NCBI GenBank assembly: GCA_964638715.1
Contig: CAZWZF010000051.1
Coordinates: forward strand, 1 to 35,002
Direction of reading: 5' to 3'
Length of the DNA stretch: 35,002 nucleotides
From: JBAXQQ01 sp037131695
GTDB taxonomy: Bacteria; Armatimonadota; Hebobacteria; CAIYQO01
Of the stretch, positions 1-7,478 are shown one piece after another. Numbering within the stretch: the stretch's first letter is position 1; the number at the start of each line of letters is the position of its first letter. The translations under genes and the position numbers were made by a program. The notes under the pieces were generated by a model that saw only the letters and a program-made list of their open reading frames with translations, searched no databases and was not told the DNA's origin.

Positions 1-126
1 TACTTCAGTTTCATAGAAGGTCACAAAAGCTAACCTTTATCCGTGCTGTACCCGATAATTTCAATACACACCCAAGTTTGACGATATAAAGGAAAACCAA
101 CGCAAGATATCGAATAGTTGTTGTTG

Positions 127-522
127 ATGAAAAATGTTAAGGATTTGAAGTTGTGGGCTAAGGCGATCAAGCGCGAAGCGGTGGCGTTATATATTGCTTG
201 TCGCGACCCGCGGACGCCGGTGATGGCAAAAATTATCGCTGGTTTCGTCGTTGCCTACATTTTCAGTCCTATTGATTTAATACCTGATTTCATTCCGGTT
301 ATCGGATATCTGGATGATTTATTGCTGGTGCCGTTGGGTATCTGGGCAGCAAAAAAAATGATTCCCGAAGAAGTTATGATAGATGCGCGGATGAAAGCGA
401 ATGATTTTTTTCAGAACAAACCGCGGATTATTTGGGGTGCGGTGATAATTGGTTTTATCTGGCTGGCACTGCTGGCATTGCTGATAATGCTGGTAATGAA
501 AATGGTGCACCGTCCCGCCTGA
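127..522 (+). CDS. YkvA-like DUF1232 membrane protein
   Basis: Small integral membrane protein of the DUF1232/YkvA family, whose function is unknown. The family core is visible at about residues 30-75: a hydrophobic segment (IIAGFVVAYIFSPIDLIPDF) followed by IPVIGYLDDLLLVPLGIW, where the SPIDLIPDFIP...GYLDD signature is diagnostic. A second membrane helix lies near the C-terminus (about residues 100-125), so both ends are probably on the same side. An in-frame TAG at 115-117 limits the start to TTG codons at 118, 121 and 124 or the ATG at 127; I chose the ATG. No good Shine-Dalgarno sits at the usual distance (AAAGGA at 88-93 is too far). Bases 1-117 upstream show no gene or clear promoter. 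Family assignment is firm; start is moderately sure. Confidence 0.85.
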   Translation: MKNVKDLKLWAKAIKREAVALYIACRDPRTPVMAKIIAGFVVAYIFSPIDLIPDFIPVIGYLDDLLLVPLGIWAAKKMIPEEVMIDARMKANDFFQNKPRIIWGAVIIGFIWLALLALLIMLVMKMVHRPA

Positions 523-570
523 TTTTTACGTATTAAATATTACGAAAAATTCTATTTAGAAAGGTTAGTG

Positions 571-1647
571 ATGAGAAGTTATGTCTTGTTTTTTATATTG
601 ACAGTAGCTGCTTTGCTGGCGATTGCGCGGCCGATTGAGTTTAATGATAATTTAACGGCTGTTGAGAAGCGGAAACTGGTACTTGACCATGAGTTGCTGA
701 CGAAACAGACGGTTGTCGCGCTGGATTTTACCGCTGACCAGCGCGCGGCGATAATACCGATATTGGAAGCGACGGTTGCCGATCTGGATAAAATCCGCGA
801 TGAAAAAGAAAAATCGATACCGTTATTCAACACAGCTATTATAAAACTGCGCGAAGATATGTATGTAAACAATGGCATCACCGATGTGTTAAAGTTGCGC
901 GTTAAAAGTTCCTATAATAATTTCACTCTGTTAGAGTATGCATATTCGACTAAATCACAGGCATGGATTGATGAAATATGGAGTCTGCTGACACCAGCAC
1001 AAAAAGTATATTTTCGTAAAGGTGATACACCGTCAGAAACGCGCGATAAAAGGCGATTGAATGCCGCATTGTTGAATGGATACGCGCTGTACCTGTTAAA
1101 ACCGGAAGCAGGCATACCAGATAATGATGATGTGGTGCCGGCATCGGTTAAGAATAATATTATTGATACCCGCTTGCTGAATCTCTTTAACGTGCTGTTT
1201 ATCACCCCGGACCAGAGTTCGCAATTGATGACAATCCTGAAATCGGCGAAAAAAGATTATGATATGCTGCAACAGCGAAATATTGTGTTAGCGAAGATTG
1301 CTGTTCCAGTATTGGAAAAAATGCTGAAAGACACAAAAGACGCGATGATAGCGACCCAATATGCAGATATAAAAGCAGATGAAAAGAAGATAGATGCCGA
1401 TTATGCCGCGACAGACATGAAATATCTGAAACAGTTGAAAGAGATGCTGACAGAAAATCAGATAAGAACCATCGGTAATTTCACCCCGGTTATCGACCTT
1501 CCCGCGATGGGACAGGTAATGTGGAAAGCTGTCGGCAGCGAAGATACAGACCAGCGAATAGCAAGTTTCCTGATATCCAGCAATTTAATCCCATTGCTGC
1601 AGGCGCGCATTGACGGCGACATTTTCCCGCCGATGGCGAAGAAGTAG
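571..1647 (+). CDS. secreted helical protein of unknown function
   Basis: I do not recognise a family. The first 20 residues are a clear signal peptide (MRSYVLFFILTVAALLAIA then RP), so the protein should leave the cytoplasm. The remaining 340 or so residues are rich in Lys, Asp, Leu and Ala, with long stretches that look alpha-helical and no Cys cluster, enzyme motif or repeat. The ATG at 571 is chosen over the GTG at 568 because AGAAAGG (558-564) lies 6 bases upstream of it. The gene follows the YkvA-like gene by 48 bases on the same strand, so they may be co-transcribed. Its TAG stop (1645-1647) lies only three bases from the stop codon of the convergent permease gene, leaving no room for a separate terminator. 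A structural or chaperone-like periplasmic role is possible but unsupported. Confidence 0.75.
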   Translation: MRSYVLFFILTVAALLAIARPIEFNDNLTAVEKRKLVLDHELLTKQTVVALDFTADQRAAIIPILEATVADLDKIRDEKEKSIPLFNTAIIKLREDMYVNNGITDVLKLRVKSSYNNFTLLEYAYSTKSQAWIDEIWSLLTPAQKVYFRKGDTPSETRDKRRLNAALLNGYALYLLKPEAGIPDNDDVVPASVKNNIIDTRLLNLFNVLFITPDQSSQLMTILKSAKKDYDMLQQRNIVLAKIAVPVLEKMLKDTKDAMIATQYADIKADEKKIDADYAATDMKYLKQLKEMLTENQIRTIGNFTPVIDLPAMGQVMWKAVGSEDTDQRIASFLISSNLIPLLQARIDGDIFPPMAKK

Positions 1648-1650
1648 GAT

Positions 1651-2655
1651 TTAATGCAGCCCAATTCCCCGGCGCATCAAGTTCAAGCGATTCACAGACA
1701 TTTTTATGAATGCTGCCGATAGCAAGGCTGTGAATAGGAAGAAACATATAGATACTCCTAACATATCCAATGACGATGAAGAAAATGTGTTTTTATCAAA
1801 AATGAAAGCACCAATGCCAAATGGATTTAGCATGAAACCGATGTTATCCCCATTTACAGATTTTACTAATTCATGGACACCATATTGGATACCACCGACT
1901 CCAACACAATAAAGCATGCCAATGAATATTTTTGTTATCAGAGATACTTTTGTGAATAATTTTACGATGGTCAGTTCCATTAGAAAGATGGCAAATGGTA
2001 TGTAGAGAAAGATGAAGGCGAATATCGCAGGTACTGTCTCATAAGATATATCATTTAATGAGAATGAGAAGAAGATAGGTAGTCCGAAGAGAAAATATAG
2101 AATGCTGATATATGTAAAAGCCACCGCGCCATTTGATTTTTTTTGAATTATAGACGAGAAGGTGCCGATGGCGCAATAAGAAAATGCAGAGGTGAGAATG
2201 ATAAGAAATACCAGGATAAGCTGCCACGGAGATATGCCGCCAAAGATAAATGACACCGCCGCAACGGGGATAAACAGCACTACCAGATAGAGTATGAATG
2301 CCATGCTGCCGTAAATCTTCCCCATTACCATTTGCAGACTCGACATCCGGGTCAGCAGCAGCATCTCCAAGGTTTCCTGTTCGCGCTCGATGGAGAATGA
2401 CGACGCTGATACGGTGGCAGAGGTAAGGGCGCTGAATACATACAGCGCACCGGTAATTATCCCAAATGTCAGTATTCCAACAGATGACAGGTCTACCGGG
2501 CCATTACTGCTGTTATATTCACCATTTGTATACATCACCAATATGATGGTTAACGCCGTCAGGAACAATATTGAAGTTGTCCATAACGGTGTTTTTTTGT
2601 CGCGCATCCGACTGCGCAACTCCTTCATCAAAATTGGTGATATAGTAAAGTTCAT
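1651..2655 (-). CDS. ABC-2 type transporter permease
   Basis: Membrane subunit of an ABC-2 type (NatB/YhaP-like) exporter. The N-terminus carries the family hallmark NPILMKELRSRMR-like segment (here ISPILMKELRSRMRDKK), followed by about six hydrophobic helices: roughly residues 25-45, 60-80, 105-130, 137-160, 180-200 and 275-320. The loop SFSIEREQETLEMLLLTRMS at about 83-102 is typical of ABC-2 permeases, where it contacts the ATPase. The start ATG (2655-2653) overlaps the TGA stop of the DUF1015 gene in an ATGA arrangement, implying translational coupling. No ATP-binding subunit is encoded next to it; it must lie elsewhere if the transporter is functional. The substrate cannot be inferred. 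Confidence 0.85.
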   Translation of the reverse strand: MNFTISPILMKELRSRMRDKKTPLWTTSILFLTALTIILVMYTNGEYNSSNGPVDLSSVGILTFGIITGALYVFSALTSATVSASSFSIEREQETLEMLLLTRMSSLQMVMGKIYGSMAFILYLVVLFIPVAAVSFIFGGISPWQLILVFLIILTSAFSYCAIGTFSSIIQKKSNGAVAFTYISILYFLFGLPIFFSFSLNDISYETVPAIFAFIFLYIPFAIFLMELTIVKLFTKVSLITKIFIGMLYCVGVGGIQYGVHELVKSVNGDNIGFMLNPFGIGAFIFDKNTFSSSSLDMLGVSICFFLFTALLSAAFIKMSVNRLNLMRRGIGLH

Positions 2656-3938
2656 CCTACTGTAATATCCGGCTGCAGGCTATACATAATCAGGCCTGTC
2701 GGCAATTTCGGGAAGAAGTAGGTTGATTTCTGCGGCAATCTGATGCCTGCCGCCGCCAATCTTAATACATCTTCCACCGGTGTGGGGTTCAGGAATATTG
2801 CTACGCTCATTTCGCCGGCGTCAACCTGTGCCACCGCTTCGCGCGGGTGAATGGTATAGCGTACATGGCTCTCTATCGTGGCGTCCGGGTTGATAGCTTC
2901 CAGTATAGGCGAGATGATGCGGTTTTGCAGGGAAGTAACGTCTAACACCGGCAACCCGTTCAACTCGGTCTGCGGTGCTGTCATCAGGATATATTCACCT
3001 TTCTGATAGAGAATGAAAGCGTGGGATTCTTTTCTTTCCGCCAGAATGTCGGTTACTTCATCAGGGTCGCTGATATCCTGTTTTTCCAGGTCGAAACCAT
3101 TGCATGTCAGGCAATCAAAAGCTGAAGATAGCTTCTTATCATTCAATATCATGCGGTGGGTTGGCAATACCAGCAGTCCCGGGTCATTAATATCCACCAG
3201 CGCCATCAGGGTATAGTTGAATGACGCGTTTTTCGGCGCGTCTGGATATTTTTCGCGCAGTTGATCGCGCAGTGCCAGGGTGGTTTCGTAGCGGTGATGA
3301 CCATCGGCGATGAGAATCTGCCGATTAATCAGCGTGGTGGAAATCTTTTCACAAATAGCCAGGTCGTCTATTCGCCACAGGCAATCAGAAAAACCGTTGC
3401 CTTCCGCGCATGCCAGCGGAGTTGTTTTTATTATTTCAGCGGTTATTTCGTCAATGCCGGTATTGCGTCCGTCGTATAACCCGAACCCTGGGCTGAATGA
3501 CGCGCCGCAGGTATCCATCAGTTTAAGACGGTCAACCTTTGGGCCTTTCAAAGTGTATTCGTGGGGAAGAATAATCCCGGCTTCAAATGGCTGCAATTCT
3601 ACTGCGGCAAAAAATCCGGTGCGGATAATCTCTTCTCCATCCCAGTCAAACTTTTGCCGATGCAGGTAAAATGCCGGAGAATCATCTATCTGTAAAATGC
3701 CTTCCGTCAGCCAGCTATCCATCGTTGACTTCGCGCGGGTATAACGATTATCGGTATCAGTGTCACCATCGTTTATCACCCCGTATTCCAGCCGAATCAC
3801 ATTATACGGACTTTTCTCATACAATTGATTTTGCAGGTCGCCTTTAATAACATCATAGGGTGGAGCCAATAAAACCGACGCGTCGGGGAACTGGGAAAAG
3901 TTATATGTAACCGCACATAACGGACGAACAACAGCCAT
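2652..3938 (-). CDS. DUF1015 family protein
   Basis: Cytosolic protein of the DUF1015 family (428 residues, the usual length). Conserved features seen: APPYDV at about 25-30 near the N-terminus, HEYT...PKVDRLKLM at about 126-141, a CGASFSPGFGLY segment at about 144-155, and the signature IADGHHRYET at about 210-219. The biochemical role is not settled to my knowledge; the ADGHHR motif suggests a nucleotide- or phosphate-handling enzyme, which is inference. The ATG at 3938 is preferred to the TTG at 3947 because AAAGGAG (3955-3949) lies 10 bases upstream of the ATG but almost touches the TTG. Its TGA overlaps the ATG of the permease gene. A good sigma-70-type promoter lies just upstream at 3967-3995. 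Confidence 0.85.
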   Translation of the reverse strand: MAVVRPLCAVTYNFSQFPDASVLLAPPYDVIKGDLQNQLYEKSPYNVIRLEYGVINDGDTDTDNRYTRAKSTMDSWLTEGILQIDDSPAFYLHRQKFDWDGEEIIRTGFFAAVELQPFEAGIILPHEYTLKGPKVDRLKLMDTCGASFSPGFGLYDGRNTGIDEITAEIIKTTPLACAEGNGFSDCLWRIDDLAICEKISTTLINRQILIADGHHRYETTLALRDQLREKYPDAPKNASFNYTLMALVDINDPGLLVLPTHRMILNDKKLSSAFDCLTCNGFDLEKQDISDPDEVTDILAERKESHAFILYQKGEYILMTAPQTELNGLPVLDVTSLQNRIISPILEAINPDATIESHVRYTIHPREAVAQVDAGEMSVAIFLNPTPVEDVLRLAAAGIRLPQKSTYFFPKLPTGLIMYSLQPDITVG

Positions 3939-3966
3939 AATAAACAATCTCCTTTATTACGAATTT

Positions 3967-3995
3967 ATGATACCCGCAAATAGGAATTTTGGCAA
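3967..3995 (-). promoter_or_regulatory. sigma-70-type promoter of the DUF1015-permease operon
   Basis: Read on the minus strand, TTGCCA (3995-3990), a 17-base spacer and TATCAT (3972-3967) match the -35/-10 consensus at 5/6 and 5/6. The start codon is about 30 bases downstream. CCCGCA (3973-3978) and TGCGGG (4006-4011) form an inverted repeat around the -35 region and could be an operator; that part is speculative. Confidence 0.6.
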
Positions 3996-4090
3996 TATGG
4001 TAGCGTGCGGGAACTATTTTACATTGATTAATAGGATAAAAAAGATTCAATCTTGCTTTTGCAAAACCTGTTTTTTTAAAATTATAGATT

Positions 4091-4139
4091 GATAGCTTAT
4101 AGCCCCTCCTCTCAATCCCATCCCCGGTTGGAGAGGGGA
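4091..4139. repeat. half copy of the GC-rich MITE-like repeat
   Basis: A GATAG...TTATAGCCCCTC segment followed by a GGAGAGGGG arm folds as a GC-rich hairpin within AT-rich flanks. It resembles one arm of the fuller elements at 12509-12651 and 34893-35002. The gap 3939-4290 otherwise holds the operon promoter, the 40-bp palindrome at 4154-4193 and the promoter of the UroD-like gene. Confidence 0.5.
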
Positions 4140-4153
4140 AGAACGACTTTCAG

Positions 4154-4193
4154 TGACTGACACCGAGTGGCGAAGCCATGACGGTGTCTGTCC
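4154..4193 (-). repeat. dispersed 40-bp palindromic repeat, copy A
   Basis: Read on the minus strand this runs from GGACAGACACC through GGCTTCGCCACT to GGTGTCAGTCA, with complementary ends (GACACC/GGTGTC). It matches copy B at 15276-15317 at about 32 of 40 positions by hand alignment; related copies lie at 22859-22900 and 32678-32719. All are intergenic. This looks like a REP/MITE-type family rather than a terminator, since no T-run follows. Confidence 0.65.
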
Positions 4194-4227
4194 AATCAGG
4201 TTTTGTTAGTAAAATGTGAAATTTTTC

Positions 4228-4256
4228 TTGTAAATTAAGCTTGAACTTTGTATGAT
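4228..4256 (+). promoter_or_regulatory. candidate promoter of the UroD-like gene
   Basis: TTGTAA (4228-4233), a 17-base spacer and TATGAT (4251-4256) precede the start codon at 4291 by about 35 bases. Matches to consensus are 4/6 and 5/6. No riboswitch-like structure is evident between it and the gene. Confidence 0.45.
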
Positions 4257-4290
4257 TATAGAACATAAAATTTGCATTAAAAGGCATATT

Positions 4291-5256
4291 ATGACCAGTA
4301 AATCTATTGTGTTGCAGGCTATTAATGGTGAAAAACCGGCGCGGGTGCCGCTGCTCTATTGCAATCGGGATTTTGAATATTCTGATGTGCAGACTGCTGG
4401 CTGCGGGGTTGATGTCGGTTTTATACCATCACAGCCAGGCATGACTGAATGGGGATATGCCTGGATGACACTGGATGGGACAATGGGACAGCCTGCCTCT
4501 CATCCGCTGGCAGATGATGACACCATTTCTTCTTATATTCTACCAAATCCATACACGCCTGGACGCATGTCGCATATTCCCGGCTGGGCTGCCGCAAATG
4601 CTGATAAGTTCCTCGTTTTCGGGCTTGGCATTACCGGTTTTAACCAGGCAACTTTCCTGCGCGGTTTTGAACAGTTTCTCACCGATTTGTATACCGCGCC
4701 GAAGATAGCTGACCGGGTGCTGGATTACGTTTTTGATTTCGAGAATGGACTTATCAAGCAGCTTAAAGATATGCCGATAGACTGCGTGAAGTTCGCTGAT
4801 GATTGGGGAACCCAGCAGGATTTGATAATCAATCCGGCACTTTGGCGCAAAATATTCAAACCGCGCTATGCCGCGCAATTTGACCGCGTTCATAAAAGCG
4901 GCAAAAAAGTCTGGTTTCATACCTGCGGTCAGGTTCACGCCATCCTCGGCGACTTAATCGACATCGGCGTCGATGTATTGGAACTGTTGCAGCCAGATAT
5001 CTTCGGAGTAGAAAAACTCGCGGCAGATTTCGGCGGCAAAGTCACCTTCTGCTGTTCGGTAGACCACCAGCGCCGCGCCATCACCGGCACCCGCAAAGAG
5101 ATATTCGACTATGTTCACCTGCTCAAAGAAAAATTAGGCGGCGACACCGGCCGTTTTATAGGATACATAGAAGACTACGCCAGCCTGGGCATGGGCGAAG
5201 CGCAATACCAATGGATACGCGAAGCGTTTCATGGAGTGTCACATTCGACCTCGTAG
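4291..5256 (+). CDS. UroD-family (uroporphyrinogen decarboxylase / MtaA-like) protein
   Basis: A 321-residue TIM-barrel protein of the URO-D superfamily, which includes haem-pathway decarboxylases and corrinoid methyltransferases (MtaA, CmuA). Seen: the N-terminal ..IVLQAINGEKPARVPLLY pattern, KFADDWGTQQDLIINPALW in the middle, FHTCGQVHAILGDLIDIGVDVLELLQPD at about 210-237 and a C-terminal GRFIGYIEDYASLGMG. The HTCG motif fits the zinc-binding methyltransferase branch better than haem synthesis, and no haem gene is near; a demethylase role is inference. The ATG at 4291 is chosen because AAAAGG lies 6 bases upstream; an in-frame ATG at 4252 lacks this. The last four residues (HSTS) and the TAG stop are encoded by a repeat (5241-5274) tied to the adjacent transposase, so the native C-terminus was probably replaced. 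Confidence 0.8.
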   Translation: MTSKSIVLQAINGEKPARVPLLYCNRDFEYSDVQTAGCGVDVGFIPSQPGMTEWGYAWMTLDGTMGQPASHPLADDDTISSYILPNPYTPGRMSHIPGWAAANADKFLVFGLGITGFNQATFLRGFEQFLTDLYTAPKIADRVLDYVFDFENGLIKQLKDMPIDCVKFADDWGTQQDLIINPALWRKIFKPRYAAQFDRVHKSGKKVWFHTCGQVHAILGDLIDIGVDVLELLQPDIFGVEKLAADFGGKVTFCCSVDHQRRAITGTRKEIFDYVHLLKEKLGGDTGRFIGYIEDYASLGMGEAQYQWIREAFHGVSHSTS

Positions 5257-5274
5257 GGTGTCGTACCATAATGT
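5241..5274 (+). repeat. left 34-bp REP-type repeat of the tnpA element
   Basis: Begins ACATTCGACCTCGTAGGG and ends AATGT. It matches a second direct copy at 5854-5887 at 31 of 34 positions, and the two bracket the broken transposase gene. The core forms a hairpin (CGAC + CYC, loop GTA, GGG + T bulge + GTCG), as expected of subterminal hairpins bound by HUH transposases. It overlaps the end of the UroD-like gene. Confidence 0.75.
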
Positions 5275-5296
5275 ATTATTTAAATTGGAGATGTAA

Positions 5297-5758
5297 ATGG
5301 TAAACACATATTCACAGATTTATATTCACATTGTTTTTGCTGTGCAAAATCGTGCATCATTAATTGATTATTCGTGGGAGGAACGTTTATAGAAGTATAT
5401 AACTGGAATAGTTAGCAAAAATGGACAAAAAATGATTGCTATTAATGGTATGCCTGATCATATTCATTTTTTTATTGGAATGAAACCATCATGTAATTTA
5501 TCGGAGTTGATTAGGGAAATAAAAAAATCATCAAACTCATTTGTAAATGATGAAAAATTTACACCATATTGTTTTAGTTGGCAGGAAGGATATGGTGCAT
5601 TTTCATACAGTCATAATCAGATTAGCAGTGTTGCTAACTACATAGAAAATCAGAAAGAGCATCATACAAAACATACATTTAAAGATGAATATATTAAATT
5701 ATTAAAATTGAACGAAATTGATTATAAAGATGAATATCTTTTTAAATGGATAATATGA
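5297..5758 (+). pseudogene. tnpA: IS200/IS605 family Y1 transposase, interrupted by TAG
   Basis: From the ATG at 5297 (GGAG six bases upstream) the frame reads MVNTYSQIYIHIVFAVQNRA, the classic start of a Y1 (HUH) transposase. It is stopped by TAG at codon 32 (5390-5392) and then continues in the same frame to TGA at 5756-5758. Catalytic features are intact: the metal-binding HIH (H55-I-H57 in MPDHIHFFIG) and the nucleophile Tyr115 in NYIENQ (Y-x3-Q). The total of 153 codons is normal for the family. Relatives normally have a Tyr codon where the TAG stands (recalled, not aligned), so a single TAT/TAC to TAG change would explain it. Restart at the ATG at 5432 would give 108 residues with both motifs but without the N-terminal strand. 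The gene is AT-rich compared with its neighbours. Probably dead, and recently so. Confidence 0.85.
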
Positions 5759-5809
5759 GTTTGGTTTATCGAAAAAATGACGTAAATCTAAAAAATGATT
5801 GTATGGCAC

Positions 5810-5977
5810 GACCCCGTTAGGGGTCAAACGTCTATAGAAATTGAACAATAATTACATTCGACCCCGTAGGGTGTCGCACCACAATGTTATTGGTGACATA
5901 CGCATGTGCGACACCCTACGGGGTCGTTAATATTTGTAGATGTTTAATTCTATAGACGTGAGACCCCTAACGGGGTC
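5810..5977. repeat. REPIN-like nested palindrome downstream of tnpA
   Basis: The outer arms 5810-5846 and 5942-5977 are inverted copies, each containing GACCCCGTTAGGGGTC-type hairpins and a shared CTATAGACG block. The inner arms 5859-5878 and 5907-5926 are perfect 20-base inverted copies (CGACCCCGTAGGGTGTCG core). Two REP-type units facing each other beside a Y1 transposase is the arrangement called a REPIN in other bacteria. No gene lies between 5759 and 6025. Confidence 0.75.
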
Positions 5978-6025
5978 ATCGTGATGTTAACTATAGATGA
6001 TCACGCACCATAATTTGTGAATCTC

Positions 6026-7462
6026 TCACGGCATAACAAAATAACTACTCACCACCATTCCATTTTTCCGGGTGTTATTTTCATCTGTTGGCAGCATTGC
6101 GCTGACATATTCTACTTTTGTTTCTTTTCCTGACACTGTTAGACGCAGGTGGCCGGAACTGCCGAGGATTTCTCCTTTTTCGTAGCCGTATTCTGTGGCG
6201 CGGCGGCTGTCGTATCTGCCTTGCCAGCCGGGTTGCGGTACTTCCTGGTATATTATCCCGTCCAATTCCTGTTTTGCGAATAGGTGGTCGTGACCGTGGA
6301 ATACTGCAGAGACATGATTTTTTAACAATAACTGGTGGATTGGCATTGTCCAGCCGGGTCGGTGAGCGGCGAAGCCGTCGGTGCCATCGGTATTTTTACC
6401 ACCCCATTCGTAGAACGGCGCCGCTTCTATGCCGCCACGGGCATCTTTACCCAAGCCGCCGACGAGATGATGGATGAATACGAATTTATATTTTGACTTG
6501 CTGTTTTCCAATGTTTTCGTCAACCATTGGTATTGTGTATTGCCCAGGGTACGAGTCCAATTGTCGTTGCCACCACGTTGGCTGGGGGTGAACCAGTATG
6601 GATCAAGCATGATGAATTGAGCGTCTCCCCATGTCCAGGCATAATAATCCTGCAAATCACCGGCAAGTTGATTTTTCGTTTCATTGCCAGTATAGAAAGT
6701 ATCGGGAACCGGATTGGGGAAATATGTTTTACGCATGGTTGCCGACCATACTGCCAGGCTGTTCGCGGTACCGTCCTGTTCTTTTACTGTTTCCCCGTCA
6801 TGATTGCCGATAACCAGGTATAACGGCGCGGAATGGCACAATTGCCCGAAGTAATAACGCTGGGCAAGGTATTGTTTCGCAGCGCTGTCGCGACTTGGGT
6901 ATTTCTCGGTCATAAAGGTATCGCCAAGGTCAATGTGAAAATCCGGCTTGTCAGCGAGTGCGTTATGCATTGTCTGCAAATATAGCGACGGCGTGGTGCG
7001 TTCATCAAGGTGCGAATCCGCAGTGATGGTAAAAGTATATGCTTCACCCGGTACGCGTTGGGTATGAAAGGTATATTCAGGACTGGTGGTTAACTGCGCA
7101 CCGACAGCAGGCCGAATTCGCAACTGGTAATAATAACGGGTATCAGCCAGTAATTTTCTCAGTACAATTTCGTTTGGCTTATCTTTGGCAAAAGTTTGCA
7201 ATGGAGTTTGCAAAGTATAGCCGCCGGGTTTTGTGCCATATACAATATAGCCATCAAAATCTTTATATGCGAGAATGCTGATAGTAACAGAATCCCGGGT
7301 GGGCCGTGCCAATACAATGTCATACGACCTTGCCGGCACTTCTGTACAAAATGTCCCGGTTTGCTGTTGTCCACCGCGAGACGGTTGGTCCTGCGCGCTG
7401 ATTAGTAATGTGATTATTCCCAACAACAATATTAAAAATATGTGCAACCCATATTTTTTCAT
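6026..7462 (-). CDS. secreted metallophosphoesterase with N-terminal Fn3-like domain (paralogue 1)
   Basis: Exported purple-acid-phosphatase-like enzyme of the calcineurin metallophosphoesterase superfamily, 478 residues. Residues 1-23 are a signal peptide; about 45-135 form a fibronectin-III-like domain ending TRYYYQLRI...YTFHTQR; the catalytic domain follows with all metal-binding motifs: D149-S-H151, GD180-181, GNHD 219-222, HH 331-332 and GHDH 390-393. It would hydrolyse phosphoesters outside the cytoplasmic membrane; the substrate is unknown. An AAAGGA Shine-Dalgarno precedes the ATG at 7462. It sits 16 bases downstream of a closely related gene on the same strand, so the two are a tandem duplication and probably one transcript. 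Confidence 0.88.
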   Translation of the reverse strand: MKKYGLHIFLILLLGIITLLISAQDQPSRGGQQQTGTFCTEVPARSYDIVLARPTRDSVTISILAYKDFDGYIVYGTKPGGYTLQTPLQTFAKDKPNEIVLRKLLADTRYYYQLRIRPAVGAQLTTSPEYTFHTQRVPGEAYTFTITADSHLDERTTPSLYLQTMHNALADKPDFHIDLGDTFMTEKYPSRDSAAKQYLAQRYYFGQLCHSAPLYLVIGNHDGETVKEQDGTANSLAVWSATMRKTYFPNPVPDTFYTGNETKNQLAGDLQDYYAWTWGDAQFIMLDPYWFTPSQRGGNDNWTRTLGNTQYQWLTKTLENSKSKYKFVFIHHLVGGLGKDARGGIEAAPFYEWGGKNTDGTDGFAAHRPGWTMPIHQLLLKNHVSAVFHGHDHLFAKQELDGIIYQEVPQPGWQGRYDSRRATEYGYEKGEILGSSGHLRLTVSGKETKVEYVSAMLPTDENNTRKNGMVVSSYFVMP

Positions 7463-7478
7463 AATTCAAGTCCTTTTA

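Larger units (their letters stand above)
5241..5887 (+). mobile_element. decayed IS200/IS605-type (TnpA-only) element
   Basis: The element is proposed from the 34-bp direct repeats at 5241-5274 and 5854-5887 that flank a single tyrosine-transposase gene, with hairpins at both ends. IS200/IS605 elements lack terminal inverted repeats and target duplications, which agrees with what is seen. The right boundary is uncertain because a nested palindrome (5810-5977) extends beyond the second repeat. Confidence 0.6.

Noticed and set aside
4202..4290. Cobalamin or other riboswitch before the UroD-like gene
   Set aside because: The leader is about 30 bases after the proposed promoter and has no conserved B12-box-like sequence or stems.
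5390..5392. In-frame TAG in tnpA as a sign of stop-codon recoding
   Set aside because: TAG ends other genes here normally (1645-1647, 5254-5256), and no other gene has an internal TAG, so a nonsense mutation is simpler.
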